The position numbers were made by a program, and so were the translations under genes. From Enoplolaimus lenunculus (Eukaryota; Nematoda; Enoplea; Enoplida; Thoracostomopsidae): DNA of 64,000 nt. This document shows, one piece after another, positions 35,205 through 47,061 of this stretch (its first letter is position 1; every line of letters begins with the position of its first letter). The notes under the pieces are model-generated. The model was not told where the DNA came from, searched no databases, and saw only the letters and a program-made list of their open reading frames with translations. The DNA lies in assembly GCA_030248215.1 (NCBI GenBank), contig JASANG010003525.1, forward strand, positions 310,001 through 374,000. The letters are read 5' to 3'.

Positions 35205-35412
35205 GGCCCATGTAAAGATCAGGGGCGGAGAGTTTTTCTGTGGGACCACAATAGAGTAAGCTTAAGCTTAAGACTAATTTTTTGCTGGGCTTAAGCTTAG
35301 GCTCAGGCTTAGGAATATGCTCATTTTTACGCTTAGGTTTAGGCTTAGGCTTTAGGCTTAGGCTTAGGAATATGCTTATAATACTGTTCCGCTTCCGTTC
35401 TTTACATTGGTC
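35205..35412. mobile_element. TTAGGC-core element with perfect target duplication, longest core
   Basis: AATGTTAG is repeated at 35197-35204 and 35413-35420. The 208-bp element has ends GGCCCATGTAAAGATCAGGG and TCTTTACATTGGTC. Its core contains several consecutive TTAGGC units in two blocks and is the clearest example in the window. Confidence 0.92.
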
Positions 35413-35505
35413 AATGTTAGTAAGGCAGCGGCTATGGTAGAAATCGGTGATTGCCTACTTACAGGCGATGTTTTGCTCAAGCTTCCGGCAATTTCAGTAT
35501 CGAAA

Positions 35506-35589
35506 GTAGAGTCAAATTTGACTCAGTTTTTGTAGTCCAGAAAACCCTATTTCGAAGAGAGTCAATTGGACTCACTATTTTTTGCAGTG
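35506..35589. mobile_element. Half copy of the GAGTCAAATTTGACTC element
   Basis: Only the right end is present: GAGTCAAATTTGACTC, a GTAGTCCAGAAAACCC block, and TTTTTTGCAGTG followed by TA. Confidence 0.7.
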
Positions 35590-36423
35590 TATACGCTCTG
35601 GCAAAATTTGCACTCTTCAAACCTGGACTCGGTACGTTTCATCTTCAGTTTTTTAGTTTCCGGTAAATCCTTTGCTCTTTTCTCTAAAGGCTGTTCAACT
35701 CAACAGTTAAATTTTAAACAGAAGTGTTTTTGATACATTAATCTATAAAAGAAAACTTAAAAATTCTCAGCAAAAACGTGTTTCTACGAAATTGTTTAGC
35801 TCGTAAAATGAGTTTCAAAATTTCAAAAAAATCACTAAAAAGTCCTCAATTTCTAAACGCAGTACTTTACTGAAATTACAAAAACACTGCACTTTTCTCC
35901 TTCACATTTATATCTGGGAAATATGGCAGCTATAGCATTACGGAAAATTAAAAGGGGGAACACTGGCCCTATAAATGCCTTCGATTCCGCCTTGGCTAAA
36001 AAATTTAACCGATGACATTAAAAGATTTTCCATGTTAGCGAAATTTTTCTTGCTTTTTCTATATTTCCAAGGCATTCCCGAAGTAACAAAATTTCAGGTA
36101 GCATGGTCTTTACTCAAAGAATTTTAGAATTTTCACATCGCTCACACTAGGTATATTATATGTCTGTCTATCCTAAACACGCTATAGTGTCAACAACACT
36201 TTATTTAAAAATAAAGTACTTTGTATATTCAGAATAAGTGTATATTTTTCGTTTAAAATCGATATAAATTCTGAAAAAAGCGGTGACGGCGGGCATAGAA
36301 ATTGTATTAAATTGGACGCAGATGTAGAAATAATATTCAACCATGAACGTTTATAAATCAAAATGGTATATTAAAGTTTCACGGTAAAGGACTTTTGACC
36401 ATAAAATAATAGATGGGTACCGG

Positions 36424-36787
36424 CAGGGTACAACCGGAGGTGTGCCTCCGGCTCCGGCACAAAATCGGCCTCCGGCTCCAGTAGTATTTTTGCCGGAGAT
36501 TCTGGCAATTGCGGCAGTAAAATTTTGCATAATTTGGCAAAATTTATCTGTTTAGCGCGTTTCGTTTTGTTTTTTATCACAATTTTGAGCAAAGAATTTC
36601 CGAAATTTCGCAGAAAATTAGCGTAAAACTAAACGACATAAACAACATATTTCAGATATTGGCTAAAATTAACCAGTTAACCATCATTATCACTACCTAA
36701 TTTTGTCTCACCTCCGGCTTCACATCCGGCTCCGGCAAGTTTCGTTGACCTCCGGCTCCGGTATTTTTCACTTCCGGTTGCACCCTG
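36424..36787. mobile_element. hAT-like element with CAGGGTACAACCGG ends
   Basis: The 364-bp element starts CAGGGTACAACCGGAGG and ends CTTCCGGTTGCACCCTG. GGTACCGG is repeated exactly at 36416-36423 and 36788-36795. CAGGG-type ends with an 8-bp duplication are the signature of hAT elements. The arms carry CTCCGGCTCCGG words in both orientations. It has no transposase and is non-autonomous. Confidence 0.9.
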
Positions 36788-37050
36788 GGTACCGGGTGTT
36801 TGAAACCGGATCACAAACCGAAGCTGAGGCGTAAAATGAGTTTAGACCCCAATTTTTACAATACATGACAAACATTTTAGGCACACACTAAAAATTGTCG
36901 GATGTCTAAAAAATGGCAGCAGCCTGCTGGCATAAATTTATGGGCTTGGAATTGGCAAAAATCTGCTAACAGGATTTGTAATTTTACTGTTACATTAATT
37001 TAGTAAGAAGCTGAGTACGATGTTGTATCAAGCAACATCATTAATATATT

Positions 37051-37921
37051 ATTGAGCGAAGCGAATCTCCGAGCGAAGCTCGAAGTTTCTCGAAGCGTTT
37101 TATATTTTGTACTTGGAGGTCGAAAGGTGGATGTCCGGCCGTCCGTCTGTCCGTCTGAAAAGAATTTCAAGAACGGCTGAACCGATTTTGATAAACTTTT
37201 TTTGTTTGAAAGCCAATTATCCTGGGGTGTTAACCTCGCATTGGAGTTTTAAAATTTTAAGCCGTTTATTAGCTACAGGCTAATTTATTACAGTTACAAG
37301 CAATCTAATTTTGACATGAACGGGTTTTTGGGTGCGAGAAATCTGCGTAGACTGTTTACAAACCTCAAAAACCGATAATTGAGCAGTTAGCTAATAGATA
37401 ATTTACATATTAGCATTGTTTATAAGACTAAATTAGGACCTTTTACAATATTTCACTAATTAGAAAGGTTAAAAGCAATATAATTTCAACATTAAAGGGT
37501 TTTTAGATGCGAGAAATTTGAATAAGTAGTTTAAGAACATCCAAAACCGATAATTGAATAGTTAGCTAATATACTTTGCATATTAGCTTAATTGACAAGA
37601 CAAAAATAGGACTTTTGAAATTATTTCAAAATTATTAGGGTTTACTGAAGGTTTTTGGTGCGAGGAATCTGAATAAATCGTTTACAAACCTCCAAAACGG
37701 ATAATTGAATAGTTAGTTAATAACTAATTTGCATATTAGATTATTTGACAAGGCAGAATTAGGACTTTTTAAACTATTCCAAAAATTATTAGAGTGACTG
37801 AAGGGTTTTTGGGTGCGAGGAATCTAAAGAAATTGCTTACAAACCTCCGAAACCAATAAATGAATAGTTCGCTAACAACTAATTTGCATATGATTGCTTA
37901 CGTGTTCGAGCTTCGCTCAAT
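37051..37921. mobile_element. Element bounded by ATTGAGCGAAGC with internal repeats
   Basis: The left ATTGAGCGAAGC and the right GCTTCGCTCAAT are inverted. A GTCCGTCTGTCCGTCTG stretch and AACGGCTGAACCGATTTTGA follow the left end. Then come about four units of 150-180 bp, each with GGGTTTTTGGGTGCGAG, CCGATAATTGA and TTTGCATATTAG. The copy at 57992-58552 has two units. Similarity between the copies continues about 25 bp past the right end (CTACTACGACTGG), so the true right border may be near 37945. Confidence 0.8.
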
Positions 37922-38137
37922 AAATGTAGTCCTACTACGACTGGTACAGCACAGCGATCCAAAGTACAACGGATACCCGCTTCCGGTCTAAAATCACAAT
38001 TAACAAGCTCTGTTTTCAACCAAACAAATGAAGCAGTTTATTGTGCAAACGAAACAACTATAAGCTAGCATATTAGGTTGACACATAGATATCGTTTTAA
38101 AGTGGTCAAAAAATAGTAGCGCAAAAATCAAATTTCC

Positions 38138-38322
38138 GGCCAATGTTATTTAGTGGTGCAACAGTATTTGATCATAAGCCTAATTTTAAGCGTTGTGAAA
38201 ATGTGTGCCTAAGCCTAAAGCAAAAAAATGTAATACAGATTCAAACCTACTCTTTCACCTGTCAAACCTACTCTTTCATAGACCCACCAGAAGCGTGGAC
38301 GCCCCTTAAAGTCACATGGGCC
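38138..38322. mobile_element. TTAGGC-core element with perfect target duplication, core decayed
   Basis: AAATTTCC is repeated at 38130-38137 and 38323-38330. Terminal blocks GGCCAATGTTATTTAGTGG and CCCCTTAAAGTCACATGGGCC are intact, while the core keeps only a few CCTAAG words and a small internal duplication (CCTACTCTTTCA). Confidence 0.86.
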
Positions 38323-38575
38323 AAATTTCCTTCAAACTGTCCCAAAAACATTATTTTCTTTCCAATGTCGTGTTTGATCACAGAACTATTTCCGACAAAA
38401 ACCACAACTGAAGTTATGAATTTTACACAATCATAGGTCGACAAATACCTTAACTGCAAAAATGACGTAACAAAAAAACACCAGTTGCACATGAAATGAA
38501 TCCAATTTAGCAATACATCAAAATTTGGCTCAAACATAGTCGACACAAACAGCAAGGAAACACTAGCTGACCGAT

Positions 38576-38741
38576 GTATAGATCCGGGCCGTAAAACAGC
38601 AGCATAATGCATATGTTAAAGCCTACTCGTATAGATTAGCATATATCTAAGGCTAAGCAAAAAAAGTAGTCTAAAGCTTAAGCGTAGTACATAGTCATCT
38701 CCCGCAAAAACGGTCCGCCCTGATCTATACATGGGCCCAAT
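38576..38741. mobile_element. TTAGGC-core element, worn
   Basis: GACCGATGTATAGATCCGGG at the left and CCTGATCTATACATGGGCC at the right are inverted. The core is short and diverged. No target duplication was found. Confidence 0.65.
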
Positions 38742-38963
38742 ATTGACGTATACGACATAACAAGTGCTTAATTAAAAGGTCAAGTGCAAAACGTGGAAAA
38801 ACGAAAAGCTAAACAGAGATAGTTTCAATATGAAATCAAAAGTTCCAAGACGTATAACTAGCGATGGATGACAGAGTGCAAAGCGGAGCTGGATCGTACC
38901 ACAATCGGCACTAGAAATTTTGTGACCGTACTGATAGTTTCTTCATTTATTGGTAAGCCAACT

Positions 38964-39842
38964 GGCCCATGTTACTTTCAGGGGCGTCCCAGTTTTCCAC
39001 GGGACAACAATAGTGCCGGAGAGCAGCGTTTATTTGTGAATACGCGATGTTTATTAAACGTGTTATTATTACTTGAGGGTTGGTTAGCAAGATCACTTAG
39101 TGCGGGGGGCTTGGGGGGCGACACCCCAACCTGCTTAGGGTCCTTCCAAATGCGGGGGGTGCATGGGGACGGCAACCCCCCTGACAAAATCAATCTCGAC
39201 AAAAATATTGCTGCCCCGTTTTCCGTTTTTTCTGAGAAATATATAGCTCTCCCGGGGGGTGCAGTGGGGCTGCAGCCCCCCTGATAAAATCAATCTCAAC
39301 AAAAACCTCTACACGTGTTTTGAACGAAAAAATTTGCAGTTGTATAAAAGGTATTAAAATGCAGTGATATACAAGTCAGCTGTGGCTGCCTAGGCCGCAG
39401 GTGTACAGAGGGAGCGACAGGTGGTGCATCCCTAACTACGAAAATCTGTTCCCGAAATTAGCCTGTCCAAATTTCCCAGCGAAATTTTGCAGATGTCCCG
39501 TTTTCCATTTGCCGAAACATGCCTGTCCCATTGTCCTGCTTTCCCAACGAAAATTTGCAGCTGTTCCGTTTTCCATTTGCATGAAAAACCCCGTCCCCTT
39601 TTCCCAGCGAAAAACTGAGCTGTCCTTTTTTCAATTTGTCCAAAACAGGCCTGTCCCATTGTCCGGTTTTCCCAGCGAAAATTTGCAGCTGTCCCGCATT
39701 CCCATTTGCCCGAAACAGACCTGTCCCATTTTCCCATCTGCCCGTAATGCTGTCACCAGGGGTATATGAATTTGCTCCTACTACACTCCTGTTTCTTTTT
39801 GTGCCGCGCGAATACGGTACACCCCTGAAAGTAACATTGGCC
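38964..39842. mobile_element. Large element with TTAGGC-family ends and a foreign interior
   Basis: The left end GGCCCATGTTACTTTCAGGG and the right end CCCTGAAAGTAACATTGGCC match exactly when inverted over 17 bp and belong to the second end variant. AGCCAACT (38956-38963) and AGCTAACT (39843-39850) are the target duplication. The 879-bp interior has no TTAGGC core. It contains two G-rich segments (GGGGGGCTTGGGGGG; CGGGGGGTGC with inverse GCAGCCCCCC) and a 60-69-bp tandem repeat. No transposase frame is present, so it too is non-autonomous. Confidence 0.88.
39461..39745. repeat. 60-69-bp minisatellite, about four units
   Basis: Units share CCTGTCCCATT, TTTCCCAGCGAAAATTTG and CAGCTGTCCCG. They vary in length, which explains the open but meaningless frames seen on both strands here. 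Confidence 0.88.
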
Positions 39843-39850
39843 AGCTAACT

Positions 39851-41036
39851 CGTGAGAGCAATTTAACAGATAAATGATACAGAAATTTATGCAACGTATT
39901 ACAAATAATATTAGAATTAAAATTTTAAAATTCCGATTCCGATTGATTGTGCACTCAGAATCGACTATCGTTTGGAATCGGAATCGAAATTCCGGTTGTA
40001 CCCTGATGGGTGACACAAACATTCGAAGATCAACAACCTAATGATTTAACACTAGCAGCGGCACAAAAAAATGAAACAACAATTACCTGGAATTAAGTAA
40101 CAATTAAAAAAGCTATCAAAGCGGTAACTTTAACGTCACATAATAACATGACAAAAATAATAGCAAACACTAAACAAAATAATGAGCAAAAACAACCCAA
40201 CAGCAGCGATCGGGAATGGGCGAAAAGCTTAGTTGAAAAGCTTACGAGGAAGCGAATAGTCTTCGACCGCATTAAACTTCTGATACGATTTTTCAAACTT
40301 TTCTAAAATGAGCTTAAAAACTTGCTGACATCATAAAAATAAAGACAGGATGTTTTCATGTTTATATACGGCACCAAGACATCTCAGCCTCTAATCATTC
40401 TAATTGGTGTCCGTTAGTATTGCATTTTCAAAAATAATTGTTTACAGATATGCACCAAAGCTGGCCCATCAATACTGGTTCAACAACAATTATGACAATA
40501 TCTCATAAAGCGTTACCATAGAATGGAATGGAGTAACAATAAAAAGTGCAACAAAAACATATTGCGCAAAATGCAAGTTTTCCGTACTGAACAACTAGAA
40601 ATCAATCCGTAATTAGCAACGCGAGACTGTGAGTACAGCGAAATTATTTATTTCGACCGGGTGTAAACCAGATGGAACTTTAGCATAAAGTGAAACTGCA
40701 GGATCTGACAGTATTACAAACACTTAGCCTCTATGAGTACACTTATTTCTTATTTCAAATGCATGATTTTTTGTGCACCAATTGGAATAAATTGTGTGCA
40801 GCCGAAGGCAAAAACTCAACTTTCAAATTTGTAAACAAAGCATATTATAAATTTGTCGAGTAAACGTAAAACCAAAATAAGTATTAATACTCACGTTTAA
40901 ACTTGGATTTAAATCCCTAAAACAACTTGCATTAAACGGAACAGCGGCGTTAAAATATTAGCATAATTTGGGTATAATTAACTAAATTTCTAGCATGCAC
41001 CATTCCTTTCGAAACCACAATCAATCAACATCTTGA
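39851..41036. other. Sequence downstream of the UCHL3 gene
   Basis: It contains a fragment of the CAGGG-type end (ATTCCGGTTGTACCCTG near 39986). Otherwise I saw no repeat end or coding exon. The 3' end of the UCHL3 transcript must lie here, but no canonical AATAAA was found close to the stop. Confidence 0.4.
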
Positions 41037-44000
41037 CTATTCCGCAGCAGCAAGAGCAATCATTGTAAATTGAATTTCACCGGGCTGGTTATCCATAAAT
41101 TTTTTACAAACCACAGACACGTCCTTAAAACAAAGACAAACATTTTAAATACCTAAACGTGAACGAATAACTGAAGTTGTAATCTGGTCTGACAATATTG
41201 ATTTATTTCAAAGATTTTTGCTCGAAAGCTTGCAATCCGAATATTAATTAATGTCGAAAAATCTGAGCCTAAGTCTTTATACTGAAAATCTGTGTCTGGT
41301 TAAAATATTTTCAATGATACAACAGTAATGAAACGTTCAAATGCATTTGGGCAAATCGTGCGAAGTACCACTCAGACTAGCAACGAAACGCAGGTTAAAA
41401 AACCCGGCTCTCTGAATTATAACTGAAAACACTAATTGTAACACTCAAACCGAAATGTATACCTTTAGGAACGTTTCGTCACTAGAAGCGCCGTGTTTCA
41501 CTGGTGCGTCTTTGCGACCATCAAACTCATACAAAGTACCGTCGACTGTGGCAAAGCTCACAAAATGATGGTTTACAGTATCATCTAAGCTTGGAGTCTG
41601 AAAATATGAAAGATTCACTACTTATTCACCTAAGTTGTTTTGAGTGCTTTCAAAACTTTACTTTTCAATATTGTGCCGAGTAAGAAGACAGCTATAACTA
41701 CAAGAAATACAAGAGCTTGCTTGTGGTTGATTTAAGATAACAAACAATGACGTTTAAATTGACACAATTTGGAAACGTTATTAATTAAAATCGATAAACA
41801 AGAACAAAAGTCTTACAGAATTATTTAACGGCTTAAAATTGTTAACGATCAAAATATAAATATGCCTAACTTACTCCAGTTTGTCCTTCCATAGCGCTAT
41901 CGCCATGCGCCGTGCTTAGTGCCTGAAACAACACCTCATAAGTTACTGACCACTTGATCATTAAAATTGATACTATTACATGCGTTATAATTAACAACTG
42001 AAGCTAAATTCAGCATGCTTGCAGCTTGCATAATAAACAATCAGATTATTCAAATGAAACTGATTCAAACACACCTTATCATTCTCTAAAGCTTTGCTTT
42101 TCTCTTCTGCATTCATTGACTTTGTTCGATCATAGAAATCTTTGAACGGTCCCTCTAAAGCAAAAGCACTTACAATTCGCACTGCTATGAAGCAAAGAAT
42201 TTGCATTTTAATATAACTCAAAGCAACAATAATAATTTATAATAAAAATAATAATTTTATTGAACACTTTTCAAGTTTAAAAATTCTTCGAATGGAATAC
42301 GGAGCACCTATTCAAATGCCAGCTATTTATGAGTGTGCAAGCGGCATGTTAATTTTCGATTGCGCATCAATTTGTGTGAAAGTAATCACACCAGAAACAT
42401 TTACAATTTCGAATAATTTATACTTTTTATACTACTGGTATAATAAACTTAGAATTGCAACAAGGTCTGACCACGGCTACGGCCAGAATACGGAGCCTAC
42501 CACTCTCGGCACCCGAACCAACACGTCATATGCCAAAATCTAACCGGAATCAAATTGATCACATTTAAAATACAATTGAATAAGAATTTGTTTCATTTAG
42601 CGTTAGAGTATAAGATCATATCGACTTAGCTTTTTTAGCAACATAAACTGTCCCTGGTAAAAATTTCGGACCATGGGCAATCAAACTATAAAGTGAAACC
42701 GCAATTAGCCATAATACATTGTTCACAATCCACGGACGATTTCAAAGTACAAAATCGGGTACTAACACTCACGTTCACGTTATGGCATCCCACCTTGTGT
42801 AAATTCCGATTTACATCGAACTGTCAAATTTTCAGGGAAGCACACACTTTACAAATAACACTCAGAATGATTTGAAGCAGTGCTGCAAAAATCAAAACTA
42901 AAATTTTGCTATATATAAAAATGTCTGGGCATACCACAAGCTAGCTTGTTCATATTGTTGGCAAGTGCGTGTACAAGAGCAATTGTGCCACACGCGTTTC
43001 GAATGCGTTGTTTCATAAAATAAACGCTATCTGGAACTTCGCCGCACGCATCACCACTTGACTTCTTAAATCAAAATAAAGAAAACAATAATACAATAAC
43101 AATATAAAGCTAAAATCCATAACACAATTGTATATTTTGGTTTTAGCTTCAAAATCAACGTGTTACAATTTATATTGATGAACGGAGAATTATGGCTAAT
43201 TACAAGCATACGTAGAATTTCTGAATTGAGTGCCATTAATTTTATCTTATATAAAATGGACTAGTATTTACTGTCCAACCTGGACCATAAGCAAAATTTT
43301 TACTGGGGAAAGTTCTCCTACTCAAAGAACTTTATCATGCGCAACTTTTCCGTCAGGTGTTATATAGACTGAAACATAACTGCGGCCATTATAAACCTCA
43401 ATGCAGATACACGTTCTACATTGTTTTGTTTTCATACAAATTTATGGCTTCGAATATATGAAGTGAGTATATTCATACCATATATATGACAAACATATAT
43501 TGCTGATTTCTGTCAGTTGCGTAATTTTGAGCCCTACTCAAAATGTAAAAACAGTGGGCTCGTTCCGGTAAATTGTAATTCCGGTAGCACCCAGACAGCA
43601 ACACTTACATACCTCTAGCGCGCCGAATTACTAATAAGACTTACGTTTTCCGCTTCACATGGAAACAAAAGAAACATTGCAATCACCGGCTTTGGAATCA
43701 TTGCAAGCAATTCATCGTCAACGCCATACACATCGTAGCATTTCCATTTTGAAGTTGGAACACCGATTGCCGTCAGATACTGACAATAAGTATATAAACA
43801 ATCAGGGCATAACCTAAAGATGGCACGGACATCGTCCGGAAATTTTTCTAAGATTTAAAAAAGTTGGAGCCCACCTAATCAAAAATTTTCATGTAAAAAA
43901 TTTTCTTTAATTTCTCTAGTAGGCACAGGTACGGTCTTGTAGATTTCAAACCTCTGAACGGTGACGTAGCGGAGAAATTGAAGAAGGTCACTCGGGCTGG

Positions 44001-45087
44001 TTCCTGCACCATAACAGCGACGAAATTCGCTGATTGAATAAGGGCGAGGCATCCGAAAATTTACTCGTAACCTCTGGCAATAACCAAACAAGCATGATGC
44101 GCAAAATAACGCTCATGCATGTACGTTAAACATAGCATACAGCTTTTAGGAAACCAGAACTAAGCCAATGTATGAAATTATACGGCTTCGAACTTCAAAT
44201 AACGCGATTACAAGTATATAAACAATTTGAATTAGTAGCAGACCGAAGCCATGTAATGACAATAAACTTCTAATATAAACAGATAATATCGGTAGTTCAC
44301 TCACAACAGTTTACCTTGTTTATCACCTGAAACAAAAAATATATGCAATTATTAAAAGCCAGTAAATTTGCAGAAAACAAAACAAACAGAACGAAATTAA
44401 ATTTATATAATGTGTGCAGTGTGCAACGGAAAAATGAAAAATACATACCACCGAAAATTCATTTTAATTTTCTTTTTGCAAAATAACTGGTAAAATAACC
44501 TGTAGTTTCAGAAAGATAATCACTTTATCTGCTGTATTTTAGATTTTCATAATCCGTGGAAGCGAAATCTACCTTCGATGGTTTATTTTCGGCGATTGTC
44601 AAGGTTTACATACCATACGAATAGAAATCTACTTAATTTCTAGTCGAACCGGGATTCCGGTTGTACCCTGAATGTGTGTAAGTGTGCTACAAATTCATGT
44701 GAAAAATGATTTTGCTTGTTTTATATACGTACATAGTAAAATGTGGTGTTCTGAAAATCTATGTATACCTTAGCTATTACAAAAACAATTAGTGTCGTAT
44801 TAAAACAACTACTTAAATCAGAACTTAAGTATATAAACAAATGTATTACTTAGGTTGTACGGTAACGGCATATATACACACCAGGAAAAATTGCTACAGC
44901 TGGTTGCAAACACATGAGCAGCAACTAAATTTAAATAGTTTTTAACAACTTTCCAATTTAAAACTAATCGCATCTGCGACGGGACTAATGTTTAATAGCA
45001 CATTAGCACAAGATATCAATTTACAAGAACAAGAATATATCTTACGTCGGGGTTTGACTCCAAAGGTAACCATTGCATTTCAGACAT
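41037..45087 (-). CDS. UCHL3: Ubiquitin C-terminal hydrolase, UCHL3 type (peptidase C12), 8 exons
   Basis: A cytosolic deubiquitinase that removes small adducts from the ubiquitin C terminus. Exons (minus strand): 45087-45046, 44326-44315, 43779-43645, 43064-42935, 42154-42075, 41922-41875, 41597-41463, 41123-41037. All introns are GT-AG and all phases agree, giving 222 residues (human UCHL3 has 230). It starts [14 protein letters not shown]. The catalytic set is complete: Gln82 (oxyanion), Cys88 in [15 protein letters not shown], His160 in NHHFVSF and Asp175 in YEFDGRK. The crossover-loop region (about 139-155) holds EGQTGTPSLDD. NAC rather than NSC at the active site favours UCHL3 over UCHL1. 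The C-terminal extension of UCHL5/UCH37 is absent; the protein ends ALAAAE. Exon 2 is a 12-nt microexon. Exon 4 has an AAGAAG double acceptor. I see no sign of decay. Confidence 0.96.
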
Positions 45088-45489
45088 GTTTATTTAGCTA
45101 AGCCCGAATTGTGTTGGCACGAGAAAGTTTATAAATACTACGTATTTATTGAGCGAAAACGCCTGCAATAATGCCAATTACACAACAAATTGATCATTCC
45201 GAGTAAAATCTGACAATTCTATTTCGTACATTGCATAATATATACGCAGGCGTCACGAGACTGGGGCCCATGGCCAAATGGTGTCGTGGACAATGCTAAA
45301 AAATGAGATCGTCAAAAACTGAAATATATGATACAAATGAGGTTGTTCGTACTTAGATTAAGTTTTTGTCAAAACCAGCGCTTAAACTTAAATCCGTTAT
45401 AGATTAAGTCTGAAACTGTTTATTATTTAATATATGACTTTCGATATATGTACGTAGTTATGTCTTGACCTTTATTATGATCTGTATTT

Positions 45490-45870
45490 CGTGTAGGGCG
45501 GCTGAATGAGTTCTTGGTCAGACGTGCAGGATCGGGGTTGGCGACCCCCCATTTTTGTGTGTTGGATCTCATTAAGTCGAACCATGTGGCTGTGATATAA
45601 AACTAGAAAAAAACGAGTGGAGCAAGGCGTTTTTTATTCGATTAGTTTTTAACTACTGGAGATTTGTAAGCACGTGTTGTCTATCATCGCAATTGAAAGT
45701 GTTGTGTGCTTACCGGCAAGCTGAATATAAATGCAGCTGTTTCGACAAATTTATACTGATTAAGAGTAGTTAGAAACGTCTTGTTTTTACTTGCCGGGTG
45801 GTTGGTGGGAACCGACCATTAAAGAAATATAATTAAACCACATCTGTTCGATGTTTTCCCAAAGTTGAGG
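45490..45870. other. Unassigned sequence upstream of the UCHL3 gene
   Basis: It is distinct in composition from its surroundings and contains GGGTTGGCGACCCCCC and TGGTTGGTGGGAACCGACC. No duplicate was found within the window, so no class can be given. It could be a dispersed repeat seen once here. Confidence 0.3.
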
Positions 45871-45945
45871 ACCCGCCAGGAATTGGGCCCTCTTGCACTC
45901 GAGCCAAACAGTGCCGCCACTACCTACGCCATGTTGTCGATTGAT
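45870..45945 (-). mobile_element. tRNA-derived SINE head, decayed
   Basis: On the minus strand ATGGCGTAGGTAGTGGCGGC and GGGCCCAATTCCTGGCGGG resemble tRNA A- and B-box regions. The following body (GTGCACATATACGCAATCTATG) is shared with the copy at 46088-46240. Confidence 0.45.
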
Positions 45946-46084
45946 TCCGGTATACGTGCACATATACGCAATCTATGCATTTTCGTTCGTCTTTTTACAG
46001 GCGTTCGGTCCGGACCAAATTAGGGATGTGCCGATTAATCGGCATCGGTAATACCCCCGGTTCGAAGTTTGGCCCAAGGTGAAG

Positions 46085-46240
46085 GACCACACGGGAATCG
46101 AACTTCAGCCTCTAAACACGCTACCACGACACCATGTAGTTGACTGCAACAACTTTATATTTCGGTATATGTGCACATGCATGGCAATCTATGTTTTTAC
46201 ATTTGGTTCGTTCAGTACTAACTCCGGACCGTATCTTTTC
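46085..46240 (-). mobile_element. tRNA-derived SINE
   Basis: The minus strand reads ATGGTGTCGTGGTAGCGTG (A-box-like) and GAAGTTCGATTCCCGTGTG (B box). The flanking segment with GTGCACATGCATGGCAATC and the TTCGTTCAG / CGGACCG words recurs at 45950-46015, showing two related copies in a row. Confidence 0.6.
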
Positions 46241-46449
46241 GACCAGCTTGCACTTTGGTCGCAGTAAAAAAACTAACGACCTTGGAATGATGTTCAGCAA
46301 AGACTTTAAATCTTATTTTCACATACATACTTTCTGCGAAAAAACATATAATGTGATAAATTTATTATTTTGCATAAAATGGTTTGAGCAACTCAGATAT
46401 TGGCAAATTTGCTGGAATTGGCTAGTTACCTGAAACGATATGTGAGCTC

Positions 46450-46800
46450 CCTCCTGTAAGCATGTGAGACATGCTCGTCCATTATGTGCACATGCAATAT
46501 AGTGCAGTGCACTGTATGTATGCTAGCTGGCAGCATACGGTCGGCATATAGTCGACGAAAAATGCAGTTGGAGAGGCGGGCTAAGTGGCGCAGTGGTAGA
46601 GTGCTCGCTTAAGGATCCGTAGGCTAAGAGTTCGATCCCCGCTCTAGCCCGCTTTTCCAGCTGCTTAGTTGAAAGGTCTGATGTCCCGGTTCCTACCTTG
46701 ACTGACATGGGGGCTACGCCGTGAGCGCAATGGCAAACTGCCGCGCTATGAACACAGTATCCAGTCGAAAATAGGATGAACGGTCAAGGGACGACCTTGT
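46450..46800 (+). mobile_element. tRNA-derived SINE, first of a direct pair
   Basis: A tRNA-like head lies at 46576-46652: GCGGGCTA at its start and TAGCCCGC at its end pair as an acceptor stem. TGGCGCAGTGG (46586-46596) fits the Pol III A box and GAGTTCGATCC the B box. The body GTGAGACATGCTCGTCC, GTGCAGTGCACTGTATG and GCTGGCAGCATACGG precedes the head, and CCAGCTGCTTAGTTGAAAGG follows it. The T-stem is mispaired, so it is not a working tRNA gene. Confidence 0.8.
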
Positions 46801-46802
46801 TG

Positions 46803-47061
46803 AAAATAAGGGCATGTAAGCATATGAGACATGCTTGTCCGTTATGTGCACATGCAATACAGTGCAGTGCACTGTATGTATGCTAGCTGGCAGCATACGG
46901 TCGGCATATAGTCGACGAAAAATGCAGTTGGAGAGGCGGGCTACGTGGCGCAGTGGTAGAGTGCTCGCTTAAGGATCCATAGGCTAAGAGTTCGATTCCC
47001 GCTCTAGCTCGCTTTTTCAGCTGCTTAGTTGAAAGGTCTGATGTCCCGGTTCCTACCTTCA
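46803..47061 (+). mobile_element. tRNA-derived SINE, second of a direct pair
   Basis: It repeats the preceding unit at a distance of 360 bp with few changes (head at 46936-47012). It ends where the LINE 3' end begins. Two copies this similar in tandem suggest duplication of a segment rather than two insertions. Confidence 0.8.

Noticed and set aside
39401-39769. Open frames of 100-122 residues on both strands
   Set aside because: They translate a minisatellite inside a transposon; the products are low-complexity and unlike known proteins.
41991-42221. Secreted protein starting [19 protein letters not shown]
   Set aside because: The apparent signal peptide is intron sequence read through into UCHL3 exon 5; the acceptor tttag at 42155-42160 separates them.
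45575-45850. Possible solo terminal repeat of a retroelement (TGTTGG start, TATAAAA box)
   Set aside because: No second copy, no clear end and no flanking duplication could be seen in this window.
46576-46652. Functional tRNA gene on the plus strand
   Set aside because: A and B boxes are present, but the T stem does not pair and the unit is repeated 360 bp later with the same flanks, as expected of a SINE.
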